Shown here: piece after piece, positions 1 through 5,141 of the stretch | How positions within the stretch are numbered: the first letter of the stretch is position 1 | Layout of the letters: each line of letters opens with the position of its first letter | Source: Methanomassiliicoccaceae archaeon | Lineage (GTDB): Archaea > Thermoplasmatota > Thermoplasmata > Methanomassiliicoccales > Methanomethylophilaceae | Assembly: GCA_031254685.1 (NCBI GenBank) | Contig: JAIRTZ010000111.1 | Location: forward strand, 1-5,399 | Length of the DNA: 5,399 bases | Reading direction: 5' to 3' | The notes under the pieces: model-generated | Databases searched by the model: none | What the model saw: only the letters and a program-made list of their open reading frames with translations | Told to the model about the DNA's origin: nothing | Translations under genes and position numbers: made by a program

Positions 1-1155
1 GAAGAGAGAAAGAAAAAACTGATAGACCTCATCAGGAACCGGATAGATGAGGACACCTTCGTCGGAAAATATCAGGCGTCGGTCCGGAAAAGACTGATGT
101 TCATCCTGCTGCTTTTAGTCGTTGCGTTAGTTATATTTTTCGTGGGCATAGGCCTCGGCGCCGTCGATATCCCTATTATGGACACTCTCAGGGCGTTCGG
201 CCACGCCATCCTGCCGGGCATCGTCGGCGGCCCGTCCAAGGATTACTATTCGGATTTCATCCTCCAGGGCAGACTGCCGAGGATGCTCCTCGTCGTGCTG
301 ACGGGGTTCAGCCTGGGCATTGCGGGGATGATCATGCAGGGCCTGCTGAGAAATCCGTTGGTAAGCCCGTTCACGCTCGGTGTTTCCACGGCGGCGTCAT
401 TCGGGGCGGCGATGGCCATCGTGATCGGCTCGTCGCTCTTCGGAGGGGCGATGACCACGTCATTCCTTCTGGGAAGCATAAAGTTCGGGTTCGACGACCT
501 CATAAGGATCGTGTTCGCGTTCGGGTTCGCGATGGTCAGCATCGGCATAATCCTTTTACTGGCGAGAGGGCGCCACGTCTCGCGGTCGATGGTGATACTC
601 GCGGGTGTTGTGATAAGCTATCTGTTCCAAGCGGGGCTGATGGCAACGAAATATATCTCGGATGACGCGCAGCTCCGGGAGATAACATTATGGACGATGG
701 GCAGCATGGCGGGCGCCTCGTGGGGCGCCATAATACTGCTGCTGCCGGTCGTGATCATCTGCAGCATCTATCTTTTCAAGATGTCCATGGACATTAACGC
801 GCTGGCGGCCGGCGACGAGGTGGCCGCGAACCTCGGCGTTAACGTCCAGGAACTTAGGAAAAGGGGATTGATCATATGCACGCTGGTAGCGTCCGCATGC
901 CTCGCGTTCACGGGGGTGATCGGATTCATCGGACTCATGGCGCCGCATTTATGCAGGATGGTCATCGGTAACGATTCACGTTATCTCATGCCCGCTGCCG
1001 GGCTGATGGGCGTTGTGATACTTGCGATATCGGACCTGTTCTGCAGATTGATCATACGGCCCGGAGAATTGCCGATCGGTATTGTGCTGTATCTCGTAGG
1101 CGGCATATTCTTCATCTGGATGATAAGCAACAAGAAATGGAGTCAGAGAGTATGA
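1..1155 (+). CDS. FecCD/BtuC-type ABC importer permease (5' end outside window)
   Basis: Membrane permease subunit of a type II ABC importer for iron-siderophore, heme, cobalamin or a similar metal chelate. The frame is open from base 1. The ATG at 97 is unlikely to be the start: it lies inside the first membrane segment's entry, has no Shine-Dalgarno site, and the 32 codons before it encode the charged, cytosolic N-terminal stretch (ending YQASVRKRL) usual before TM1 in this family. No ATG, GTG or TTG occurs in frame in bases 1-96, so the true start is upstream of the window. Counting from base 1 (384 residues visible), family signatures are GRLPRM at 90-95, RNPLVSP at 117-123, the cytosolic coupling-helix region GDEVAANLGV at 271-280, and GFIGLMAPH at 308-316. 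The rest is a series of hydrophobic helices. Its stop overlaps the ATPase start in ATGA, so the two are translated together. A substrate-binding protein gene is expected upstream. The substrate cannot be read from the sequence. Confidence 0.93.
   Translation, partial: EERKKKLIDLIRNRIDEDTFVGKYQASVRKRLMFILLLLVVALVIFFVGIGLGAVDIPIMDTLRAFGHAILPGIVGGPSKDYYSDFILQGRLPRMLLVVLTGFSLGIAGMIMQGLLRNPLVSPFTLGVSTAASFGAAMAIVIGSSLFGGAMTTSFLLGSIKFGFDDLIRIVFAFGFAMVSIGIILLLARGRHVSRSMVILAGVVISYLFQAGLMATKYISDDAQLREITLWTMGSMAGASWGAIILLLPVVIICSIYLFKMSMDINALAAGDEVAANLGVNVQELRKRGLIICTLVASACLAFTGVIGFIGLMAPHLCRMVIGNDSRYLMPAAGLMGVVILAISDLFCRLIIRPGELPIGIVLYLVGGIFFIWMISNKKWSQRV
1139..1142 (+). promoter_or_regulatory. Shine-Dalgarno site that decides the ATPase start
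   Basis: GGAG lies 9 nt before the ATG at 1152, inside the end of the permease gene. The in-frame alternative ATG at 1137 is upstream of this site and has no purine-rich SD of its own, which favours 1152. Confidence 0.6.
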
Positions 1156-1982
1156 GGCTTGAAGTGAAGGGCGTGGAACAGGGTTACGGCAAGAAGACCG
1201 TGATACGCGACATCGACTTCCATGTGGACCCCGGGGAGGTGGTCACCATACTCGGACCGAACGCTTCGGGAAAGTCCACTCTGATCAAGACGATGTGCAA
1301 CATACTCCAGCCGAGGAGCGGCACGATAACGATAGACGGCGTCAGCATCCTGGAGATGGACAGGAAGGAGTTTGCGAAGATCGTGGGATACGTACCGCAG
1401 ACGACGATGTTCTTCGGCCATTCGACGGTGTACGATACCGTCCTTATCGGAAGGAAACCGTACACCGAATGGTCGTATTCCACCGAGGACATCAATATCG
1501 CGGCCGACGCAATGGTGAAGATGAAGGTGGGGCTTCTCTATGACAGGATGGTGTCCGAGCTCTCGGGAGGACAGGTGCAGAGGGTCTCGCTTGCACGTTC
1601 GCTGGCACAGAACCCGCGGTTCTACATGTTCGACGAGCCGACGAGCGCGCTTGACCTGAGGAATCAGCTGGATACGCTGAAGATGATGCGCTCCCTCGTC
1701 AAAGAGACGAAGGCGAGCATGGTGATGGCGATGCACGATCTGAATCTGGCGCTGAATTATTCTGATAAAGTTATGGCATTGAAGGACGGGACGGTGTACA
1801 AATTCGGGTCGACGGACGAAGTGATCACGGAGAAGATGATCAAGGACGTCTACAACGTGGACTGCGAGATAGTCGACGGGCCGAGAGGGAAGTTCATCTA
1901 TTCATACGACGAGGACGCGATCGTACCGGCCGTGACGGACACGGCGAGGTCTGATGCGGATACTGGTGACAATAAAAAGTGA
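1152..1982 (+). CDS. FecE/BtuD-type ABC importer ATPase
   Basis: ATP-hydrolysing subunit that sits on the cytosolic face of the permease and powers import. With the start at 1152 the protein has 276 residues, normal for the FecE/BtuD family, and begins MRLEVKG as is typical. All motifs are intact: Walker A GPNASGKST at 35-43, Q-loop Gln83 (GYVPQ), signature LSGGQ at 137-141, Walker B FYMFDEP at 157-163 with Glu162 as catalytic base, D-loop SALD at 165-168, and switch His195. The last 30 or so residues are polar and charged, with a variable, probably disordered tail rich in Asp and Thr. The alternative start at 1137 adds five residues (MESES) but lacks an SD. The 4-nt ATGA overlap with the permease indicates translational coupling. 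The chelatase starts 15 nt after the stop, so the three are very probably one transcript. The substrate is not determined by the ATPase. Confidence 0.95.
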   Translation: MRLEVKGVEQGYGKKTVIRDIDFHVDPGEVVTILGPNASGKSTLIKTMCNILQPRSGTITIDGVSILEMDRKEFAKIVGYVPQTTMFFGHSTVYDTVLIGRKPYTEWSYSTEDINIAADAMVKMKVGLLYDRMVSELSGGQVQRVSLARSLAQNPRFYMFDEPTSALDLRNQLDTLKMMRSLVKETKASMVMAMHDLNLALNYSDKVMALKDGTVYKFGSTDEVITEKMIKDVYNVDCEIVDGPRGKFIYSYDEDAIVPAVTDTARSDADTGDNKK

Positions 1983-1988
1983 AAGGAG
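1983..1988 (+). promoter_or_regulatory. Shine-Dalgarno site of the chelatase gene
   Basis: AAGGAG directly follows the ATPase stop and lies 9 nt before the ATG at 1998. The nearer ATG at 1993 is in another frame and reaches a stop after eight codons, so 1998 is the start. Confidence 0.7.
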
Positions 1989-1997
1989 ACCGATGAT

Positions 1998-2387
1998 ATG
2001 GCGAAAGAAGGAATACTGATAATAGGGCACGGTTCGAAGCTGAACTACAACCGGGACATAATGGAGCTGCACGCGAAGCGCCTTAAGGAGAAGGGTTTCA
2101 AGAACGTCTACATAGGATTCAACGAAACGTCGGCGCCGCTGATAGAGGAGACGCTGGAAAGGATGGTCAAGGACGGCGTGGATGTCATCTATGCGTTACC
2201 GCTGTTCATCGCGTCCGGCGTCCACCTCACCGAGGACATCCCCGGGAAGCTGGGGATACCGCCGAACAGCTCCGGAGGCGTTGCCGAGATATGCGGGAAG
2301 AAGGTCACGGTGAAGTATGCGTCCCCGATAGGCGATGATCCGCGCATCACGGAGATACTCGCCGAGAAGATAGCAAAGCTGAAGTGA
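1998..2387 (+). CDS. cfbA: Sirohydrochlorin nickel/cobalt chelatase, small CbiX/CfbA type
   Basis: Inserts a divalent metal into sirohydrochlorin. In methanogens CfbA inserts Ni2+ as the first committed step to coenzyme F430; the same small archaeal enzymes (CbiXS) also insert Co2+ for cobalamin. It is cytosolic and, by family knowledge, a homodimer. At 129 residues it is the half-size archaeal form rather than the double-domain bacterial CbiX. Visible signatures are the N-terminal strand and metal-binding loop GILIIGHGSK with His11, and GVHLTEDIP with His76; these two histidines correspond to the family's active-site pair. YALPLFIASG (65-74) precedes the second one. Only one other His (His25) is present, so there is no His-rich metal loop of the kind seen in some homologues. 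It is the third gene of the ABC importer operon, 15 nt behind the ATPase. That suggests the importer supplies metal, or handles a corrinoid or tetrapyrrole. Ni versus Co specificity cannot be settled from sequence; cbiX would be the alternative name. Confidence 0.9.
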   Translation: MAKEGILIIGHGSKLNYNRDIMELHAKRLKEKGFKNVYIGFNETSAPLIEETLERMVKDGVDVIYALPLFIASGVHLTEDIPGKLGIPPNSSGGVAEICGKKVTVKYASPIGDDPRITEILAEKIAKLK

Positions 2388-2403
2388 CCCGTGCGGCGGC
2401 GGC

Positions 2404-2419
2404 AAACGAAAGATATACG
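2404..2419 (+). promoter_or_regulatory. Putative archaeal promoter (BRE + TATA) of the dUTPase gene
   Basis: An A-rich BRE-like stretch (AAACGAAA, 2404-2411) runs into a TATA-like AGATATAC (2411-2418). Its centre is about 25 nt before the ATG at 2440, so transcription would start at or next to that ATG, giving a leaderless message. The 52-nt gap after cfbA holds no Shine-Dalgarno site, which agrees. Confidence 0.45.
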
Positions 2420-2439
2420 ATGAACACGTTAGCGTGGCC

Positions 2440-2925
2440 ATGTGCATCCTATCCGACAAAGATATACTGGAACGTATGAAGAACGGGACGCTGGGCATAA
2501 CCGATTATCACGAGCGCGGCCAGACGCCGAACGGTTATGATCTCAGGATATCGGAGATATCGATACGCGGAAGGGACGGCCTGATAAAGGACGGCGTTGC
2601 GTCCATACCGCCGAGGACGATGTTCTATGTGTCCACCATCGAACGGGTAAGGATGCCGTCGGATGTCTGCGCGCAGCTTTGGCTGAGGACGACGTGGATC
2701 CGAAAGGGCGTAATGGGCGCGTTCGGTAAGATAGACGCGGGCTTCGAGGGAACGCTCACGCTCGGTGCGTACAATGCGTCCGACGATATTGTCGGGATAC
2801 CGATCGGGGAACGTTTCTGCCAAATGGTCTTCGAATCGCTGCATACGACCGCCGACAAAAGTTACGGGGAGAGGAGCGGCAACTATCAGGGACAGACCGG
2901 CGTGACGCTGGCGCCGAAGAAGTGA
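2440..2925 (+). CDS. dut: dUTPase of the DCD/DUT superfamily (dUTP diphosphatase; possibly annotated as dCTP deaminase)
   Basis: Predicted to hydrolyse dUTP to dUMP and pyrophosphate, keeping uracil out of DNA and supplying dUMP for dTMP synthesis. The start at 2440 gives 161 residues beginning MCILSDKDIL, the usual N-terminus of this superfamily; a GTG at 2434 would add two residues but lies too close to the TATA-like box. Superfamily features are the N-terminal SDKDI, NGYDLR at 31-36, the IPPR turn at 56-59, LRTTWIRKG at 82-90, the motif IDAGFEGTLTL at 98-108, GERFCQMVF at 123-131 and the C-terminal YQGQTGVTL at 149-157, which closes over the nucleotide. In true dCTP deaminases the motif is followed by a catalytic Glu (LE; Glu138 in E. 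coli Dcd); here that position is Gly109, followed by AYNAS. Asp99, matching the general-base Asp of dUTPases, is kept. From memory, archaeal dUTPases such as the Pyrococcus protein share the LxLYNAS-like pattern. Not part of the chelatase operon by function; separately promoted, single gene. Confidence 0.82.
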   Translation: MCILSDKDILERMKNGTLGITDYHERGQTPNGYDLRISEISIRGRDGLIKDGVASIPPRTMFYVSTIERVRMPSDVCAQLWLRTTWIRKGVMGAFGKIDAGFEGTLTLGAYNASDDIVGIPIGERFCQMVFESLHTTADKSYGERSGNYQGQTGVTLAPKK

Positions 2926-2932
2926 AAATAGT

Positions 2933-2963
2933 GATCTTTCCGGGACCGCGTTCCCGGAAGATC
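2933..2963. terminator. Strong hairpin between convergent genes, candidate bidirectional terminator
   Basis: The arms at 2933-2945 and 2952-2963 pair over 12 bp with one bulged T in the left arm and a 6-nt loop (CCGCGT). The hairpin begins 8 nt after the dUTPase stop. Read on the minus strand it is followed by ACTATTTT, a short T tract; read on the plus strand no T tract follows immediately. It therefore looks better placed to end leftward transcription (from trm5 or the gap itself) but could serve both. Archaeal termination depends mainly on T tracts, so the role is inferred. Confidence 0.5.
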
Positions 2964-2965
2964 AG

Positions 2966-2980
2966 TTCAAACTGTTTGAA
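2966..2980. repeat. 15-nt odd palindrome
   Basis: TTCAAAC-T-GTTTGAA is a perfect inverted repeat with 7-nt arms around a single central base, 2 nt after the larger hairpin. It has the form of a dimeric protein-binding site or a second small stem. No function can be assigned. Confidence 0.4.
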
Positions 2981-3051
2981 GATGTTTGTTATGTGGTGAC
3001 CAAAGTTGTTTAGGAGGGTATTGAGCTTTATTGTGGATATATCATCCAACC

Positions 3052-3068
3052 ATATAGTTAATCTATAT
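3052..3068. repeat. AT-rich inverted repeat in the convergent gap
   Basis: ATATAG at 3052-3057 and CTATAT at 3063-3068 flank TTAAT. It lies among other AT-rich words (3037-3044 and 3073-3080). The 195-nt gap 2926-3120 that contains it has no supportable protein gene on either strand. Confidence 0.35.
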
Positions 3069-3090
3069 CGCCATATATAATCTTTTGCAT

Positions 3091-3101
3091 ACCTTTTATA
3101 T
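3091..3101 (-). promoter_or_regulatory. TATA-like element pointing left from just behind trm5
   Basis: On the minus strand the sequence reads GATATAAAAGG, close to the archaeal TATA consensus, about 20 nt after the trm5 stop. A start about 25 nt on would place an RNA 5' end near 3070, transcribing the noncoding gap toward the hairpin at 2933-2963. The minus-strand ORFs in the gap are ten codons or fewer. AT-rich DNA can produce this by chance. Confidence 0.25.
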
Positions 3102-3120
3102 CGGTCCGCACGCCGAGGGC

Positions 3121-4122
3121 TCATTCTTTCACGATATCGAGGACATAGACGCTCATGGTCGGCGAGTAGGTCTTCAGTTCCGCCATACGGTCAACGCGTA
3201 TCGCGTATCCTTTTTCCTTCATTGCGGCGACCAGCTCCGATACGTACTCCGGGGACGTTGCGCGTTCCGTTATCTTGTGCATGTGCGCCGTCCCGCCCTT
3301 CTTAAGATTCGACAGCGCGTCCGGAAGGAACGCGTCCGCACTGTGCGGAAGGTTCATTATTATGCGGTCCGCCGGCGGCAGCTCTTTGATAACGGCGGAC
3401 GAGTCGCCGCATATTGCGATTATGTTCTTCATCCTGTTGAGTTTTATGTTACGTTCCATAAATTCAACGGCATCGTCATTCAGATCGATCGAATAGATCA
3501 CGGACGGCCTCGAATGCTTTGATATCACCAGCGGGAACGGGGCGGCGCCGGCGAACATGTCTATGATCGTTTCGTTGTCCCTCACTAACGACGCGATCCT
3601 CATGCGCTCCGTCGAAAGGCGCGGATTGAAGTACGCCTTCGCGGGATCGACGATCACCGTCACCCCGAACTCTTTGTGATGCGTCTCTGATGTTCCGGCG
3701 CCGGCGATCATCTTTATCTCTCTCACGCGCAGCTCCCCCTTCACGCCGAGGTCCATCATGACCGCCCGAAGCGACGGCTGCGTCCTCAGCAATGCGTTGC
3801 CGATCGGGGATGCATACGGTATCAGTTCATCGGGGAACTTCACGACGGCGATATCGCCTATCACATCGTACGAGTTCGGAAGAAGTTCCTTCAATTCATC
3901 GGGAACATCGGCGATGTTCCTGTAATCCGTCTCTTCCCTGTGCACAGGTTCGAGGTCAGCGTCCGTGACATCATAGTTCTCAAAGGAGTCGGACAATATC
4001 GGAATGAGTATGCTGTCCTCATCCGTCCTTATCTTCGCGGCCGTGTTCAGTATCCCGGATGATATCAATCGTTTTCTCACATCCTCGGCGGATGCCTTCG
4101 GGACCCTGATGCACAACGTCAT
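3121..4122 (-). CDS. trm5: tRNA (guanine-37 N1)-methyltransferase, archaeal Trm5
   Basis: Uses S-adenosylmethionine to methylate N1 of G37 next to the tRNA anticodon, which prevents +1 frameshifting and in archaea is the first step toward wyosine bases. From the ATG at 4122 the protein has 333 residues, the size of full-length archaeal Trm5. Residues 1-80 or so form the N-terminal D1 region; the middle carries LRVREIKMIAG at 131-141 and the conserved YFNPRLSTER at 164-173; then the class I methyltransferase fold with SAM motif DMFAGAAPFPL at 188-198, the acidic end of strand 2 SIDLN at 211-215, CGD at 238-240, and the Trm5 motif NLPHSADAFLPDAL at 257-270. The frame stays open upstream to an ATG at 4257, but those extra 45 residues resemble no Trm5 N-terminus, would overlap the divergent gene, and the TATA-like box at 4144-4152 lies within them. 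Single gene, convergent with dut and divergent from the small gene at 4248. Which Trm5 subtype (a, b or c) is uncertain; length suggests the b type. Confidence 0.92.
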   Translation of the reverse strand: MTLCIRVPKASAEDVRKRLISSGILNTAAKIRTDEDSILIPILSDSFENYDVTDADLEPVHREETDYRNIADVPDELKELLPNSYDVIGDIAVVKFPDELIPYASPIGNALLRTQPSLRAVMMDLGVKGELRVREIKMIAGAGTSETHHKEFGVTVIVDPAKAYFNPRLSTERMRIASLVRDNETIIDMFAGAAPFPLVISKHSRPSVIYSIDLNDDAVEFMERNIKLNRMKNIIAICGDSSAVIKELPPADRIIMNLPHSADAFLPDALSNLKKGGTAHMHKITERATSPEYVSELVAAMKEKGYAIRVDRMAELKTYSPTMSVYVLDIVKE

Positions 4123-4143
4123 TGATTCGTTTATCGAAACGGG

Positions 4144-4152
4144 ATATATTAA
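4144..4152 (-). promoter_or_regulatory. Putative TATA box of trm5
   Basis: Minus-strand TTAATATAT is centred about 26 nt before the ATG at 4122 and predicts a leaderless trm5 message. No Shine-Dalgarno site precedes that ATG (the spacer reads CCCGTTTCGATAAACGAATC). Confidence 0.5.
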
Positions 4153-4202
4153 TGCGCCGTGGCCCCTCGCGGGAATGAGGCGGTTAATGTAACTGTATTG
4201 CC

Positions 4203-4220
4203 AAGCTTGAAATATAGTTA
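4203..4220 (+). promoter_or_regulatory. Putative promoter of the small-protein gene
   Basis: A-rich AAGCTTGAAATATAGTTA contains a TATA-like core centred near 4214, 34 nt before the ATG at 4248. A start near 4239 would leave a leader of about 9 nt with no Shine-Dalgarno site. Together with the trm5 box it makes 4123-4247 a divergent promoter region with no gene. Confidence 0.4.
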
Positions 4221-4247
4221 AGATAGTTGGGAACCCAGTGAATAAAA

Positions 4248-4505
4248 ATGGCGACAAAATCCTTCGACGAGATGATGGTCATCGATACACCCGAAAAGGC
4301 CAGGAATCTGGAGGCCGCGGTTTGGAGGGCCGAGGCGAAAAAGGTTCTTAGGATCGAGAAACCAAGCGTTCTGGAGTCGTTTGAGACAGAGGAAGAGTTC
4401 TTTAGGAACAATCCGAGTTGGTTGGAGGAATTCATCGCAAAGACCAAAGAGAGGATGAGAAGGGAACGCCTTGAACTGACGGAAGATGAAGGGCCGATCG
4501 AATAA
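4248..4505 (+). CDS. Small acidic protein of unknown function, possible antitoxin or partner of the GNAT protein
   Basis: I cannot assign this 85-residue protein to a named family with certainty. It begins MATKSFDEMMVIDTPEKARN; by impression only, short proteins with this style of N-terminus occur in gut bacteria and archaea, sometimes near GNAT acetyltransferases. It is soluble, with no signal peptide or membrane segment, and highly charged: 21 Asp/Glu and 15 Lys/Arg. Residues 15-33 and 57-77 are likely helices; an NNPSWLEEF segment (54-62) sits between them, and the tail from 76 is acidic. There is no cysteine or histidine, so no metal or thiol chemistry is expected. No ribbon-helix-helix (DUF1778-like) pattern, the usual antitoxin of GNAT toxins, is evident. 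The acetyltransferase gene starts 66 nt after its stop on the same strand, the order antitoxin-toxin expected of such modules. Reading is open, codon use is normal and a TATA-like box precedes it, so the gene is probably real. Confidence 0.72.
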   Translation: MATKSFDEMMVIDTPEKARNLEAAVWRAEAKKVLRIEKPSVLESFETEEEFFRNNPSWLEEFIAKTKERMRRERLELTEDEGPIE

Positions 4506-4544
4506 GATCCCTTCCGGCTCTGAAAAAAGGATTCGCAATGACTG

Positions 4545-4553
4545 AGATATAGT
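4545..4553 (+). promoter_or_regulatory. Possible internal TATA box before the GNAT gene
   Basis: GAGATATAG is centred about 23 nt before the ATG at 4572. It could give the acetyltransferase its own transcript besides readthrough from the small gene. The presence of a Shine-Dalgarno site makes readthrough equally plausible. Confidence 0.3.
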
Positions 4554-4560
4554 GTGAACT

Positions 4561-4566
4561 AGGTGG
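4561..4566 (+). promoter_or_regulatory. Shine-Dalgarno site that decides the GNAT start
   Basis: AGGTGG lies 5 nt before the ATG at 4572. The upstream in-frame GTG at 4563 falls inside this site, so 4572 is preferred. Confidence 0.55.
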
Positions 4567-4571
4567 ATCTA

Positions 4572-5099
4572 ATGAGCGTGGAGATATACAAATTACACAA
4601 ATTGATGAACGATATGAATAAAGACGAACTTTCGTTGTTGTTGTCGAAATTCAAATGCTCTCGTAACAAAGATAGTGAATATTTCCTCAAGAAGATCGCC
4701 GTGAGGCACGAAAAGAAAGATATCTCGCGGACATATGTGGCAATAGATACTGACGCTGATGCGATATTGGGATATTTTACGCTGGCCCTGAAGTGTCTGA
4801 GCGTGGATGTCGCCGATCTTGACGAGGATGTCATCGAACTGATGAATCTGAAGGATAATGTGGCACAGGCATATCTTATCGGACAGTTGGCGAGGTCGGA
4901 CCATGCGGAACGCGGTTCCGGAAAAATGATGCTTGACGAGGCGATAAGATCATTTTTCGTAGGAAAGGATATGTTCGGATGCCGCATGGTGCGTCTTGAC
5001 TGCAGGGATGAACTGATCGATTATTACAGATCGCACGATTTCCGGCCGATAGGTAAGAACCCGGACAAAGACCTGAATCAGATGGCGAGATTCATATGA
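4572..5099 (+). CDS. GNAT-family N-acetyltransferase, possibly toxin-like
   Basis: Predicted to transfer an acetyl group from acetyl-CoA to an amine; the substrate is unknown. The 175 residues follow the GNAT fold: an N-terminal substrate region (1-50), strand YVAID (55-59), the paired strand GYFTLALKCLSV at 67-78, strand AYLIGQLARS at 100-109, the acetyl-CoA pyrophosphate loop around ERGSGKMML (113-121) followed by its helix, strand MVRLDCRDE at 139-147, then helix LIDYYRSHDF at 148-157 and a closing strand. Gly115 and Gly117 of the Q/R-x-x-G-x-G/A loop are kept; the first position is Ala112. The GYFTLALK and LIGQLA segments resemble a GNAT group known to me mainly from bacterial, often Firmicute and mobile-element, genomes, which suggests transfer into this archaeon. 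Tyr151 is a candidate proton donor like the C-terminal Tyr of TacT-type toxins, but this is inference. The first 120 bases are visibly more AT-rich than neighbouring genes. The small gene upstream is a candidate partner. A housekeeping acetyltransferase of small molecules remains possible. Confidence 0.85.
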   Translation: MSVEIYKLHKLMNDMNKDELSLLLSKFKCSRNKDSEYFLKKIAVRHEKKDISRTYVAIDTDADAILGYFTLALKCLSVDVADLDEDVIELMNLKDNVAQAYLIGQLARSDHAERGSGKMMLDEAIRSFFVGKDMFGCRMVRLDCRDELIDYYRSHDFRPIGKNPDKDLNQMARFI

Positions 5100-5113
5100 T
5101 CCCATGTAAATAA

Positions 5114-5120
5114 TTTAAAT
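5114..5120 (+). promoter_or_regulatory. Putative TATA box of dphB
   Basis: TTTAAAT in an AT-rich stretch (5107-5120) is centred 25 nt before the ATG at 5142, again predicting a leaderless message. No Shine-Dalgarno site lies between them. Confidence 0.5.
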
Positions 5121-5141
5121 GAGTTGTTCCATGGACTTTCG

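Noticed and set aside
1143..1736. 197-codon open frame on the minus strand
   Set aside because: It lies wholly inside the ABC ATPase gene, whose motifs are complete; its translation is His/Arg-rich and low in family-like signal, as expected of an antisense shadow.
2420..2479. ATG at 2420 opening a 19-codon frame before dut
   Set aside because: It has no Shine-Dalgarno site, lies too close to the TATA-like box, and overlaps dut in another frame.
3012..3080. AGGAGG followed by a TTG-started 19-codon frame (3021-3080)
   Set aside because: The spacing of 3 nt is too short, the start is weak and the peptide has no recognisable character; the AGGAGG is more likely a chance match or a decayed gene remnant.
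3085..3522. 145-codon open frame on the plus strand
   Set aside because: Antisense to the 3' end of trm5; composition is rich in Arg, His and Tyr with no recognisable domain, and trm5 motifs fully explain the region.
4157..4182. Short CCTC/GAGG inverted repeat in the divergent promoter region
   Set aside because: The stem is only 4-5 bp with an 8-nt loop, too weak to support as an operator or structure.
4123..4257. 45-residue N-terminal extension of Trm5 from an ATG at 4257
   Set aside because: It does not resemble Trm5, would overlap the divergent small gene by 10 nt, and contains the likely trm5 TATA box.
4184..4538. Minus-strand open frames of 87 and 106 codons over the small gene
   Set aside because: They are antisense to the 85-residue protein gene, have no ribosome site or recognisable domain, and run into the divergent promoter region.
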